In this document: positions 27,839 to 36,609 of the stretch, one piece after another
Layout of the letters: every line of letters begins with the position of its first letter
Position numbering within the stretch: the stretch's first letter is position 1
Source of the DNA: Stappia indica
Lineage (GTDB): Bacteria > Pseudomonadota > Alphaproteobacteria > Rhizobiales > Stappiaceae
Direction: 5' to 3'
DNA length: 64,000 nucleotides
NCBI RefSeq assembly: GCF_020177335.1
Contig: NZ_JAIVMG010000012.1
Span: forward strand, 90,737 to 154,736
Translations under genes and position numbers: made by a program
Notes under the pieces: generated by a model
What the model was told of the DNA's origin: nothing
The model's database searches: none
What the model saw: only the letters and a program-made list of their open reading frames with translations

Positions 27839-28435
27839 TCAGCGGTCGATTGGCCGCCACACAAGCGCCCCGGCATCCTGCCCGGTCACAGCCTTGCGGG
27901 AAAACACGAAGAAGCCCCCGCCGCCCGCCGGCTGATCGCCAAGCCGGGAAATCGGCAATCCGCACAGGTGACATTTCAGGAGGGTTCCAACACCGCCATG
28001 GCCGACGAACAGCACAGCCTCGTCCTCGGGGATGCGCGCAAGATGCGCCCCGACGCGGGAGACGATGCGTGCCTGGGCGTCGGCGGCCCGTTCCCAGCCG
28101 CGCACGCTTGCCGTCGGCTCGGCGAAGAAGCGGTCGGCCACTTGTTCGAACTCCTCCGGCGGCAGATATCCGGTCGCGCTGCGGTCGTTCTCGTGCATCG
28201 CCTCATCGACAAGGACCGGCAGCGCGAGCCTTTCGGCAAAGACACCTGCCGTTTCCCGCGCCTTGCGTTCGTTGCTGGAAACGATATGCCGCAGATCCGC
28301 AACAAACGGCTGGCGCAAGCCGGCCCGCGCCCGCTGAAGACCGCGCTCGGACAACCCCCATTCGGGCACCGGCACCGCCGGGTCGATGCGAACCTCCGGG
28401 TGGGTCAGATAGATGCAATCGGCGGGCCGGCTCAT
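27839..28435 (-). CDS. Histidine phosphatase superfamily protein with atypical THP motif
   Basis: 198 residues. Normal members start LxRHGxT; here the strand reads YLTHPEVRIDP, so the nucleophile His12 is kept but the preceding Arg is Thr and the Gly is Pro. WGLSERGLQRARAGL, SSNERKARETAGVFAERL and VLFVGHGGVGTLLKCHL (second catalytic His) follow the family. A subfamily with this THP motif exists as I recall, function unknown. Its start overlaps the nudC stop (ATGA), so the two genes are co-translated. Confidence 0.78.
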   Translation of the reverse strand: MSRPADCIYLTHPEVRIDPAVPVPEWGLSERGLQRARAGLRQPFVADLRHIVSSNERKARETAGVFAERLALPVLVDEAMHENDRSATGYLPPEEFEQVADRFFAEPTASVRGWERAADAQARIVSRVGAHLARIPEDEAVLFVGHGGVGTLLKCHLCGLPISRLGDQPAGGGGFFVFSRKAVTGQDAGALVWRPIDR

Positions 28436-29406
28436 GCCGCCTCGATCCAGGAGCGAATCAGCCAATGGGCGATGGACAGCGGCGGCGGGACCATCAGGCC
28501 TTGCGGATGGTCACTCGCCATCATGGCCCGCACCTCCTTGCGGGAAAACCAGCGGCAATCCTCCAACTCGCTTTCATCCATGCGGATCTCGCGGCTGGTC
28601 GCCGTCCCGTGGCAGCCCATCATCAGCGAGGCCGGGAACGGCCAGGGCTGGCTGGCCCGGTAGCTGACGGCCCCGACATGAATGCCCGCTTCCTCAAACA
28701 CCTCGCGGCGCACCGCCTCCTCCACGGTTTCGCCCGGCTCGATGAAGCCGGCCAGGGTGGAATAGACGCCTTCGGCGATTTGCGGCGTGCGCCCCATCAG
28801 GCAGCGCTCGCCGTCGCTCACCAGCATGATCGCCACCGGGTCGGTGCGCGGGAAATGCAGGCTGCCGCAAGCGGGACAATCGCGCCGGTAGCCCCCGAGC
28901 GTCATCACCGAAGGGCTGCCGCAGCGCGAACAGAACCGGTGGGTGTCATGCCAATGAAGCAGTGCGCTGGCCTGTGCCAACATCCCCAACATGCCCGGCT
29001 CCAGCACGCCCTGCAGGGCGAGCGAGCGCAGATCGATCGGCTTGAGCGGTTCGCCCAGCGCCTCAAGCTGATCCGCGTCGATCTCCAGCGGCGCGGCGAA
29101 CACCGGCGCGCCCTTTTCCGGCGCCCCGCCTTCCGGAGCGAAGCCCAACAGCAGACTATCCTCCACCCGCATCGACAGCCGGTCGGCGCGGTCCCGCCGA
29201 TGCAGCACGGACAGGGGCCGGCCCGGGCCCTGGTCCGACACATCGACCACCGGACGCTTGTCACAAAAGAGCACGAAACGGGCCGCCTCCGCCGAAAAGT
29301 GGCGCGCGAGCCACTCCGCATCGCCGCGATGCTCGGACAGGCGCTCCAGCGGGTTGCCGTGAAAGGCGAAACCGGCGGCCGGAAGAGTGGCGGAACACAA
29401 GGTCAT
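28432..29406 (-). CDS. nudC: NAD+/NADH diphosphatase NudC
   Basis: 324 residues. The enzyme hydrolyses NAD(H) and, in E. coli, removes NAD caps from RNA. The zinc ribbon is CSRCGSP...CPACG (about residues 165-185), and the Nudix box is GFIEPGETVEEAVRREVFEE plus AGI, matching G-x5-E-x7-R-E-x2-E-E-x-G. SQPWPFPASLMMGC is the NudC-specific SQPWPFPxS motif. Start MTLCSATLPAAG at 29406 is the first ATG matching family length. It overlaps the histidine-phosphatase gene by four bases. Confidence 0.93.
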   Translation of the reverse strand: MTLCSATLPAAGFAFHGNPLERLSEHRGDAEWLARHFSAEAARFVLFCDKRPVVDVSDQGPGRPLSVLHRRDRADRLSMRVEDSLLLGFAPEGGAPEKGAPVFAAPLEIDADQLEALGEPLKPIDLRSLALQGVLEPGMLGMLAQASALLHWHDTHRFCSRCGSPSVMTLGGYRRDCPACGSLHFPRTDPVAIMLVSDGERCLMGRTPQIAEGVYSTLAGFIEPGETVEEAVRREVFEEAGIHVGAVSYRASQPWPFPASLMMGCHGTATSREIRMDESELEDCRWFSRKEVRAMMASDHPQGLMVPPPLSIAHWLIRSWIEAA

Positions 29407-29464
29407 GAAGGCGTCCGATCCTGGCGGAAGAACAACGGGTGACGGTCGCTGGCGACGAAGCGAA

Positions 29465-29896
29465 TCACGCCCCCGGCCCGGAAGGGGCCATGCCCAGCGC
29501 ATCGCGCAGACGGCGGATCAGCATCCCCGCCACGTCCTCCTCGTAGGGCAGCGGCACACCCTGCCCCCAGACGGGGCCGGGCCAGGCGGCATCGCCCTGG
29601 AAGCGGGCGATCACATGCACATGCAGTTGCGGCACCAGATTGCCCAGCGCGCCGACATTGAGCTTGTCGCAGACCGTCACCGCCCGCAGCGCCGAGCTGG
29701 CGGCGGCAATCTCGCGCATCAGCAGATGGCGCTCCTCCTCGTCGAGATCGAGGATTTCCGTCAGATCGGGGCGCTGCGGCACCAGCATCAGCCAGGGGAA
29801 GCGGGCATCGCTCATCAGCCGCACCGCACACAGGCCAAGAAGGCCGACAGGCAATGTGTCCGCCGCCAGCCGAGGATCAAGCACAAAGGGCGTCAT
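29465..29896 (-). CDS. HIT family protein
   Basis: 143 residues. The histidine triad is LVPQLHVHVIARFQGD (H-x-H-x-I-x-R; the third position is Arg-like rather than His), which makes it close to the FHIT/galT branch with an altered triad. DKLNVGALGN matches the KxNxxxxGN part of the nucleotide site. HIT proteins hydrolyse nucleotide phosphoramidates or dinucleoside polyphosphates. It lies upstream of nudC on the same strand, so three nucleotide-related hydrolases are grouped here. Confidence 0.85.
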   Translation of the reverse strand: MTPFVLDPRLAADTLPVGLLGLCAVRLMSDARFPWLMLVPQRPDLTEILDLDEEERHLLMREIAAASSALRAVTVCDKLNVGALGNLVPQLHVHVIARFQGDAAWPGPVWGQGVPLPYEEDVAGMLIRRLRDALGMAPSGPGA

Positions 29897-30121
29897 TCAG
29901 GGACCATCCGTTGAGGTTCCCCGGCACTATATCGCGCCCTTGCCGCCGCACCACCCCCGACGCGCGCCGCTCCATCTCAAGAGGCAGATGCACAAGGCGC
30001 GGATTGAGGCTTGCCAAGGGCGCGCCGCTGCCGTTCCATTCGCCTGTCTATATCAAGGAGGGCGACGTTGGGGGGAAGCGGCACGATGCCAGCATGCCTC
30101 GCCCGCGCCGAGGGAGGATCC

Positions 30122-31762
30122 ATGCTGCCAGCGGCCGAGAGTTACGATGATCTGACGACGCGGTTTCGCTGGCAGATCCCCGAGTTCTACAACATCGGCC
30201 AGGACGTCTGCGACAAATGGGCGGAGCGCGACCCGGAGCGCGACGCGCTGATCTGCATCGCCGAGGACGGGACCCGCGAAATCGTCAGCTTCGATGGCCT
30301 GCGCCGCCTGTCCAACCGGATCGCCAGGCTGCTGCGCGCCAGCGGCGTGACCCGCGGCGACCGGGTGGCGATCCTGCTGCCGCAGGCGGTGGAGACCGCC
30401 GCCACCCATATCGCCGCCTTCAAGCTCGGCGCCATTTCCCTGCCGCTGTTTCTCCTGTTCGGCGAAGAGGCCCTCTCCTACCGGCTGCGCGATTCCGGTG
30501 CCCGCGCGGTCGTCACCGATGCAGCGGGCGCGGCCAAGCTGGCGGCGATTCGCCCAGGCCTGCCTGACCTTGCCGAGGTGTTCACCATCGACGGCGCCCA
30601 TCCCGGCACCCGCGACCTGCACGCGGAAGCGAGCGGGCTGCCGGACAGCTTCGAGCCGGTGAAGACCAGCGCGGAAGATCCGGCGATCCTGATCTACACC
30701 TCCGGCACCACCGGCCAGCCGAAGGGCGCACTGCATGCCCACCGGGTGCTGCTCGGCCATCTGCCGGGGGTGGAAATGAGCCATGACTTCTTTCCCCGCC
30801 CGGGCGACCGGATCTGGACCCCGGCCGACTGGGCCTGGATCGGCGGCCTGCTCGACGTGTTGATGCCGGCGCTGCATCACGGCGTGCCGGTGGTCGCCCG
30901 GCGCTTCGGCAAGTTCACCGCCGAGGCCGCCTTCGAGCTGATCGCCAGCGAGGGCATCCGCAACGCCTTCCTGCCGCCGACGGCACTGAAGATGATGCGC
31001 GCCTTCGAGGACCCGGGCGCGCGCTGGAAGCTCGACATGCGCACCATCGCCAGCGGCGGCGAAACCCTCGGCGCGGAGCTGCTCGACTGGGGCCGCCGGG
31101 TGTTCGGCGTCACCATCAACGAGTTCTATGGCCAGACCGAGTGCAACATGATCGTCTCCTCCTGCGGCGCGCTGATGCCGCCGCGCCCCGGCATCATGGG
31201 GCGGGCGGTGCCCGGTCACGATCTGGCCATCATCGATGCCGAGGGCCGACCACTGCCCGATGACGAGGAAGGGGCGATCGCCGTGCGACGGGGCGATCCG
31301 GTGATGTTCCTGCGCTACTGGAACAATCCACAGGCGACGGAAGCAAAATTCGCTGGCGACTATCTTCTGACCGGCGACACCGGCGTGCGCGATGCGGACG
31401 GCTGGATCCGCTTCATCGGCCGCGATGACGATGTGATCACCTCCTCCGGCTACCGGATCGGGCCGGGCGAGATCGAGGACTGCCTGATCGGTCATCCGGC
31501 GGTGCAGATGGCCGGGGTGGTGGGCAAGCCGGACCCGGCACGCACGGAAATCGTCAAGGCCTATGTGGTGCTTGCCGAGGGCTATGAGGCGGATGCGGCC
31601 CTTGCCGCCGAGCTTCAGGCCTTCGTCCGCCAGCGGCTCGCCGCCCATGAGTATCCGCGCGAGATCGCCTTCGTCGACGCCTTGCCGATGACCACCACCG
31701 GCAAGATCATCCGCAAGACCCTGCGCCGGCAGGCGGAGGATGAGGCCGCGCACGCGCCCTGA
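30122..31762 (+). CDS. AMP-dependent acyl-CoA synthetase
   Basis: 546-residue adenylate-forming ligase of the acetyl/medium-chain acyl-CoA synthetase type. The P-loop AMP motif is LIYTSGTTGQPKGALHAH, followed by PADWAWIGGL, the A5 NEFYGQTECNMI, the A7 YLLTGDTGVRDADGW, A8 GRDDDVITSSGYRIGPGEIE and the catalytic lysine in TTTGKIIRKTLRR at the C-terminus. Start at 30122 has GAGGGAGGA six bases upstream. The acyl substrate is not readable; it could serve short- or medium-chain acids. It stands alone before the SRP RNA gene. Confidence 0.88.
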   Translation: MLPAAESYDDLTTRFRWQIPEFYNIGQDVCDKWAERDPERDALICIAEDGTREIVSFDGLRRLSNRIARLLRASGVTRGDRVAILLPQAVETAATHIAAFKLGAISLPLFLLFGEEALSYRLRDSGARAVVTDAAGAAKLAAIRPGLPDLAEVFTIDGAHPGTRDLHAEASGLPDSFEPVKTSAEDPAILIYTSGTTGQPKGALHAHRVLLGHLPGVEMSHDFFPRPGDRIWTPADWAWIGGLLDVLMPALHHGVPVVARRFGKFTAEAAFELIASEGIRNAFLPPTALKMMRAFEDPGARWKLDMRTIASGGETLGAELLDWGRRVFGVTINEFYGQTECNMIVSSCGALMPPRPGIMGRAVPGHDLAIIDAEGRPLPDDEEGAIAVRRGDPVMFLRYWNNPQATEAKFAGDYLLTGDTGVRDADGWIRFIGRDDDVITSSGYRIGPGEIEDCLIGHPAVQMAGVVGKPDPARTEIVKAYVVLAEGYEADAALAAELQAFVRQRLAAHEYPREIAFVDALPMTTTGKIIRKTLRRQAEDEAAHAP

Positions 31763-31842
31763 TCCGGCCGCCAGCGATGGGGACAAGGCTGTGCAAGGAC
31801 GGCAGACCGGGAAAGCCGAGACGCATTTGTCCGGATTTTTCC

Positions 31843-31871
31843 TTGCAAACGGGGCGCTGAACGCCGATATA
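31843..31871 (+). promoter_or_regulatory. Sigma-70-type promoter of the SRP RNA gene
   Basis: TTGCAA (31843-31848) and GATATA (31866-31871) are separated by 17 bases, with the predicted RNA start eight bases past the -10 box. The match of spacing and start makes this one of the few promoters in the window that I can place. Confidence 0.65.
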
Positions 31872-31878
31872 TGCGCCC

Positions 31879-31975
31879 GGGAGGTTGGTGGTGGACGAGC
31901 CACTCGCCAACCGGGTCAGGTCCGGAAGGAAGCAGCCCCAACGAGTCGCGGCACGGGTCATCGTGCCAGCCTCCC
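31879..31975 (+). ncRNA. ffs: Small signal recognition particle RNA (4.5S type)
   Basis: The apical signature GGTCAGGTCCGGAAGGAAGC, followed by AGCCC, is the universal SRP domain IV loop bound by Ffh. Terminal bases GGGAGG and CCTCCC pair to close a hairpin of about 97 nt. It lies 170 bp upstream of dnaX, the conserved bacterial ffs-dnaX-ybaB-recR neighbourhood. Confidence 0.95.
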
Positions 31976-32145
31976 ACCTCAAGCCTATCCCCTCCAGTCT
32001 CCGCTTCCCGCTCGCGGGAGCACCGATGCGCATGTTTCCGGCATGATCTTCGGTGGTCGCCTTGCGCGCGATCTGTCATGGACAAATCCGCCTTTGGCAC
32101 GGATAGCCCTCTACATTGCGGCCAAGCGCCGTTAAGTTGGACGAC

Positions 32146-34077
32146 ATGGACGGACCTTCGCACACCGACACAGACCTCGGCCCGGATGACGGGCACGACC
32201 CGGCACATCCGGCTTCCGGCCTGGAGACCGGCGGCTACCGCGTTCTGGCGCGCAAGTATCGCCCCCGCAGCTTCGACGATCTCGTCGGGCAGGAGGCGAT
32301 GGTGCGGACGCTGCAGAACGCCTTCGAGACCGGCCGGATCGCCCAGGCGTGGATGCTGACCGGCGTGCGCGGCGTCGGCAAGACGACGACGGCGCGCATC
32401 CTGGCGCGCGGGCTCAATCACGAGATTCCCGGCGAAAGCAGCCGTCCCACGGTGCAGCTCGACAAGATGGGCATCCACTGCGAAGCCATCATGGACGGGC
32501 GCCATGTGGATGTCATCGAGATGGACGCCGCCTCGCACACCGGCATCGACGACATTCGCGAGATCACCGAGGCGGCGCGCTACCGTCCGGCATCGGCGCG
32601 CTACAAGGTCTACATCATCGACGAAGTGCACATGCTCTCCAAGGCCGCGTTCAACGGCCTTCTGAAGACGCTGGAAGAGCCGCCGGAGCATGTGAAGTTC
32701 ATCTTCGCCACCACCGAAATCCGCAAGGTGCCGGTCACGGTGCTGTCGCGCTGCCAGCGCTTCGACCTGCGCCGCATCGACGCCGACAAGCTGGTGGGGT
32801 TGCTGCGCCGGATCTCCGCCGCCGAATCGGTCGAGATCAGCGACGAGGCACTGGCGCTGATCGCCCGCGCCGGCGAGGGCTCGGCCCGCGATTCCCTGTC
32901 GCTGCTCGATCAGGCCATCGCCCATGGACAAGGCCCCGTCGCCGCCGACGATGTGCGCGACATGCTCGGCCTTGCCGACCGGGCGCGGGTGATCGACCTG
33001 TTTCAGCACTTGATGAAGGGCGACGCTGGCGCCGCCATGGCCGAATTCCGGGCGCAATACGACAGCGGCGCCGATCCGGTGGTGGTGCTCTCGGACCTTG
33101 CCGAATTCACCCATCTGGTCACCCGGCTGAAGATCGTGCCGAGCGCCGGCGATGAGGCCTCGGTCACCGAGGCGGAACGCCGGCGCGGGCGCGAATTGGC
33201 CGATACTCTGTCGCTGCGCATCCTGTCGCGCACCTGGCAGATCCTGCTGAAGGGCGTTGCCGAAGTGCAGGCGGCGCCGAAGCCGCATCTGGCGGCGGAC
33301 ATGGTGCTGGTGCGCATTGCCTATGCGGCCGACCTGCCGGACCCGGAAGAAGCGCTGAAGCTGCTGAAGAGCGGCCAGCCGCTGCCCGTGGCCGCTCCCG
33401 CTACACCGCAAGCCGGCCCCGCCGGCGGAGCTCCGGTGAGTGGATCGAACCCCGCCGCCGCGCCGCAGATGGCCGCGCCGGCGGTGTCCCAGCCGCAACA
33501 AACCGCCGCGCCCTCCTCCGCCCCGGTTGGCGGCGAGCCGCGACTTCAGGCGCTGGCCGGAGGCCGCGCCGCCGGTGGCCCGGTCGCCATGGCCGCGCCT
33601 CAGGTAGAGGACGCTCCGGCGCCGGGCCATGCCGAACCACAGGAAGAGGCTGTTCCGCTCAGATCGCTGGCCGATTGCGCGGCGCTGGCCGCCGAAAAGC
33701 GCGACATCCGCCTGAAGGTGGAGATCGAACGGCAAATGCGGCTGGTGCGCTTCGAACCGGGTCGGATCGAGATCCAGCCGGTGCCGGAAGCCGATCCGGA
33801 TCTGGCCGGGCGCTTCGGCCGCAAGCTTGGCGAATGGACCGGACGGCGCTGGATCGTCTCCGTCAGCCGCACGCAAGGGCGTCCGACCCTGCATGAGGAG
33901 CGGGAAGCCAACCAGCGCCAGCTCCTGTCCGATGCGAAGTCCGAGCCGGCCGTTGCCGCTCTGCTGGAGGCCTTTCCCGGCGCCAAGGTGGTCGATGTCC
34001 GGATGCAGGCACCCGATGACGGGCTTGACATGCCGCCAGCCGAGGACGACATCGAAAGCGAGAACCCGGCACCCTGA
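32146..34077 (+). CDS. dnaX: DNA polymerase III tau/gamma subunit
   Basis: 643-residue clamp-loader ATPase. YRVLARKYRPRSFDDLVGQE opens the AAA domain, Walker A is GVRGVGKTTTARILARGLN, Walker B is YIIDEVHMLS, and the sensor-1 is FATTEIRKVPVTVLSRCQRF. The zinc-module region keeps only one clear cysteine (IHCEAIMDGRHVDVIEMDAAS), which I recall as usual for Rhizobiales. An Ala/Pro-rich linker (about residues 415-500) joins the tau C-terminal domain that contacts the polymerase. The start at 32146 is the ATG closest to family length; a GTG-led extension to 32116 is possible. Confidence 0.95.
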   Translation: MDGPSHTDTDLGPDDGHDPAHPASGLETGGYRVLARKYRPRSFDDLVGQEAMVRTLQNAFETGRIAQAWMLTGVRGVGKTTTARILARGLNHEIPGESSRPTVQLDKMGIHCEAIMDGRHVDVIEMDAASHTGIDDIREITEAARYRPASARYKVYIIDEVHMLSKAAFNGLLKTLEEPPEHVKFIFATTEIRKVPVTVLSRCQRFDLRRIDADKLVGLLRRISAAESVEISDEALALIARAGEGSARDSLSLLDQAIAHGQGPVAADDVRDMLGLADRARVIDLFQHLMKGDAGAAMAEFRAQYDSGADPVVVLSDLAEFTHLVTRLKIVPSAGDEASVTEAERRRGRELADTLSLRILSRTWQILLKGVAEVQAAPKPHLAADMVLVRIAYAADLPDPEEALKLLKSGQPLPVAAPATPQAGPAGGAPVSGSNPAAAPQMAAPAVSQPQQTAAPSSAPVGGEPRLQALAGGRAAGGPVAMAAPQVEDAPAPGHAEPQEEAVPLRSLADCAALAAEKRDIRLKVEIERQMRLVRFEPGRIEIQPVPEADPDLAGRFGRKLGEWTGRRWIVSVSRTQGRPTLHEEREANQRQLLSDAKSEPAVAALLEAFPGAKVVDVRMQAPDDGLDMPPAEDDIESENPAP

Positions 34078-34211
34078 GCCTCGACCTTTGACACGCACGT
34101 TCCGGCGCCCTGAACCGGGACGGCCGGACCGGCCCGGCGACCCTGCGGGGCACCGGCTTTCTGGATACTCGGGCGCGCGCGCCGCCCCCACTCACGCGAT
34201 GGAGACCGCAA

Positions 34212-34532
34212 ATGGATTTCTTGAAGATGATGAAGCAGGCGAAGCAGATGCAGGAGCAGATGGGCTCGCTGCAGGAAAAGCTTGCCGAGCTGGAAGTCGA
34301 AGGCAGCTCCGGCGGCGGGCTGGTGCAGGTCACCATGTCCGGCAAGGGCGAATTGAAGGGCCTGAAGATCGACCCGTCGCTGGCCAAGGCCGATGAGGTC
34401 GAGATCCTGGAGGACCTCATTCTCGCCGCGCATCAGGACGCCAAGGGAAAGGCGGAAGCCGCCATGCAGGAAAAGACCCAGGAGCTGATGGGTGGCCTCG
34501 GCCTGCCTGCCGGCATGAAGCTGCCGTTCTGA
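34212..34532 (+). CDS. ybaB: YbaB/EbfC family nucleoid-associated protein
   Basis: 106 residues. [27 protein letters not shown] is the coiled-coil-like first helix, and [24 protein letters not shown] the DNA-contacting beta sheet (both in part). The family forms a tweezer-like dimer on DNA. It lies between dnaX and recR as in most bacteria, 25 nt before recR. Confidence 0.95.
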   Translation: MDFLKMMKQAKQMQEQMGSLQEKLAELEVEGSSGGGLVQVTMSGKGELKGLKIDPSLAKADEVEILEDLILAAHQDAKGKAEAAMQEKTQELMGGLGLPAGMKLPF

Positions 34533-34557
34533 CAGCGCGCGAAGACGGACGGAACGG

Positions 34558-35166
34558 ATGTCGAACCGGGCGGTCGCCGGGCCGGAAATCGAGAAGCTGA
34601 TCCAGCTGCTGGCCAAGCTGCCCGGGCTCGGGCCGCGCTCGGCCCGGCGCGCGGCGCTGCATCTGATCAAGAAGAAGGATCAGTTGCTGATCCCGCTTGC
34701 CCGGGCCATGGGCGTTGCCGTCGACAGCATCGGCGTCTGTTCCACCTGCGGCACGGTCGACACAACCGACCCTTGCACCATCTGCTCGGACCCGCGCCGC
34801 GACACCGGCACCATCGTCGTCGTGGAGGATGTGGCCGACCTGTGGGCGCTGGAACGGGCCGGGGCGCTCAACTGCCGCTATCACGTGCTCGGCGGCACCC
34901 TGTCGCCGCTCGATGGCATCGGCCCGGACGACCTGACCATCACCGCGCTGCTCGAACGGGTCGCCGCCGGCGGCATCCGCGAGATCGTGCTGGCGGTCAA
35001 CGCCACGGTGGAGGGCCAGACCACCGCCCATTACATCACCGACAGGCTGCGCGGCCTCGATGTCTCCGTCACCCGGCTGGCCCATGGCGTGCCGGTCGGC
35101 GGCGAGCTCGACTATCTCGATGAGGGCACGCTGGCGCAGGCGATGAAGGCCCGCACCCAGTTCTGA
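34558..35166 (+). CDS. recR: Recombination protein RecR
   Basis: 202 residues. The helix-hairpin-helix ([20 protein letters not shown]) is followed by a four-cysteine zinc finger ([16 protein letters not shown], about residues 61-76) and the Toprim domain ([18 protein letters not shown]). With RecO and RecF it loads RecA on gapped DNA. The ATG at 34558 gives full family length. Confidence 0.96.
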   Translation: MSNRAVAGPEIEKLIQLLAKLPGLGPRSARRAALHLIKKKDQLLIPLARAMGVAVDSIGVCSTCGTVDTTDPCTICSDPRRDTGTIVVVEDVADLWALERAGALNCRYHVLGGTLSPLDGIGPDDLTITALLERVAAGGIREIVLAVNATVEGQTTAHYITDRLRGLDVSVTRLAHGVPVGGELDYLDEGTLAQAMKARTQF

Positions 35167-35275
35167 CCCCCCTCCCCCGCTTGCCTGTTTCACCGGCGCG
35201 CCGGGGTTTGCCAGGGTCGAGGGACAGCAGTTAGGTTCACTGCCGAGTGCCCCGTCGCGCCACCGGAGACCTGCC

Positions 35276-36478
35276 ATGCGCCGCGTTCCGCTTCTCCTTG
35301 CCGCCGCCCTGTCGCTGCTGGCCGTGCCAGTGAGCGCCGGACCTTACGATGCCGGCTTTCGCGCCTTTCTCGACGGAACCATTGCGCCCGCGGCCCGCGA
35401 AGCCGGGGTTCCGGCGGCGGTGATCGCGCGCGAGCTTGCCGGCATGACACCGGACACCTCCTTGCCCGGGCTTGGCAAGCCGGGCGGCAAGGGCACCCCG
35501 CCGCCGGTGAACTACCAGGCGGAGTTTCGCGCGCCCGGCGGCTATTTCCGCGACAGCCAGTTCAACGGGCTGGTGGCCAAGGGACGCACCCTCGCCCGCC
35601 AACATGCCGCGACGCTGCAGCGGATCGAGCAGCGCTACGGAGTGCCGGGCCGGATCGTGCTGGCGATCTGGGCACGCGAATCGGGCTATGGCGCCGCGCG
35701 GATCCCCAAGGATGCGCTGCGCACCCTGGCGACCCGCGCCTATATGGGCCAGCGGCGCGACTTCTTCGCGAAAGAGACCGTCGCCGCGCTGCAAATTCTC
35801 GCCGACGGCCATATCCGGCGGCAGGACATGAAAAGCTCCTGGGGCGGCGCGCTCGGCCAGCCGCAATTCCTGCCCTCCAGCTTCCTGCGTCATGCGGTCG
35901 ATTTCGATGGCGATGGCAAACGCGACATCTGGAATTCAGCGCCCGACACGCTCGCCTCCATCGCCGCCTATCTCAACTGGTACGGCTGGGTGAAGGGGCG
36001 CGACTGGGGCTTTGAAGCCGTCGTTCCGGCCTCCGTCTCCTGCACCCGCGAAGGACCGGATCGCGGCCAGCCGATCACGTCCTGGACGACCGAGGGCGTG
36101 CGGCGAGTGAAGGAGCGTCCGTTCCCCGCCCATGAGCGGCCGCAGCCCGGCTTCCTGCTGATGCCGGCCGGGCGTTTCGGCCCGGCCTTCATCGCCACCG
36201 ACAATTTCTATGTGCTGAAATCCTATAATGAATCCGACGTTTACGCCCTGTTCGTCGGCCATCTCGCCGACCGCTACGGCACCAACGCCGGCTTCGTGCA
36301 GGACTGGCGGCCGATCAAGACCCGCTCGCGCGGCGCGGTGCGCAAGATCCAGCTGGCGCTGGAAGCCAAGGGGTATGACGTTGGCGGCGCCGACGGGCTG
36401 ATCGGCTTCAAGACCCGCCGTTCGCTCGGCGCCGCGCAGGAAAAGGCCGGCAACCCCGCCACCTGCTGGCTGGAGTGA
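35276..36478 (+). CDS. Lytic murein transglycosylase (MltB family) with peptidoglycan-binding domain
   Basis: 400 residues. A Sec signal peptide (MRRVPLLLAAALSLLAVPVSA) precedes the SLT_2 catalytic domain (about 25-310) with the catalytic Glu135 in LAIWARESGYG and the family motifs SSWGGALGQPQFLPSSFL and DFDGDGKRDIW. A PG_binding_1 domain (AVRKIQLALEAKGYDVGGADG, in part) closes the protein at about 340-395. No lipobox is seen, so it is probably periplasmic and soluble. It cuts glycan strands to 1,6-anhydromuramic ends. It converges on the BCCT module. Confidence 0.9.
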   Translation: MRRVPLLLAAALSLLAVPVSAGPYDAGFRAFLDGTIAPAAREAGVPAAVIARELAGMTPDTSLPGLGKPGGKGTPPPVNYQAEFRAPGGYFRDSQFNGLVAKGRTLARQHAATLQRIEQRYGVPGRIVLAIWARESGYGAARIPKDALRTLATRAYMGQRRDFFAKETVAALQILADGHIRRQDMKSSWGGALGQPQFLPSSFLRHAVDFDGDGKRDIWNSAPDTLASIAAYLNWYGWVKGRDWGFEAVVPASVSCTREGPDRGQPITSWTTEGVRRVKERPFPAHERPQPGFLLMPAGRFGPAFIATDNFYVLKSYNESDVYALFVGHLADRYGTNAGFVQDWRPIKTRSRGAVRKIQLALEAKGYDVGGADGLIGFKTRRSLGAAQEKAGNPATCWLE

Positions 36479-36492
36479 GCGGGGCAACGCCC

Positions 36493-36609
36493 TCAATCCG
36501 GTTTATCGTCCCGTGCCGGCAGCTTGCGCACCAGCAGCCAGCCGGCGAAGCCGATGAAGACGAAGGTTCCAAGGTTGAGAACCGTATCGAGCAGATCGCC
36601 GATAATCAT
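36493..36609 (-). CDS. 38-residue membrane microprotein overlapping the BCCT transporter gene
   Basis: An ATG at 36609 overlaps the BCCT stop codon as ATGA, and the frame runs 38 codons to a TGA at 36493. The product starts MIIGDLLDTVLNLGTFVF and continues IGFAGWLLVRKLPARDD, that is, one membrane helix of about 20 residues followed by a short basic tail. It shows no homology I recognise. The four-base overlap implies co-translation with the transporter, and the hydrophobic make-up suggests it sits beside it in the membrane. The mltB stop at 36478 is 14 bases away on the other strand. Confidence 0.6.
   Translation of the reverse strand: MIIGDLLDTVLNLGTFVFIGFAGWLLVRKLPARDDKPD

Noticed and set aside
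32146..34077. Defective dnaX because most zinc-module cysteines are missing
   Set aside because: Walker motifs and all domains are intact, and as I recall rhizobial DnaX proteins commonly lack the full cysteine set.
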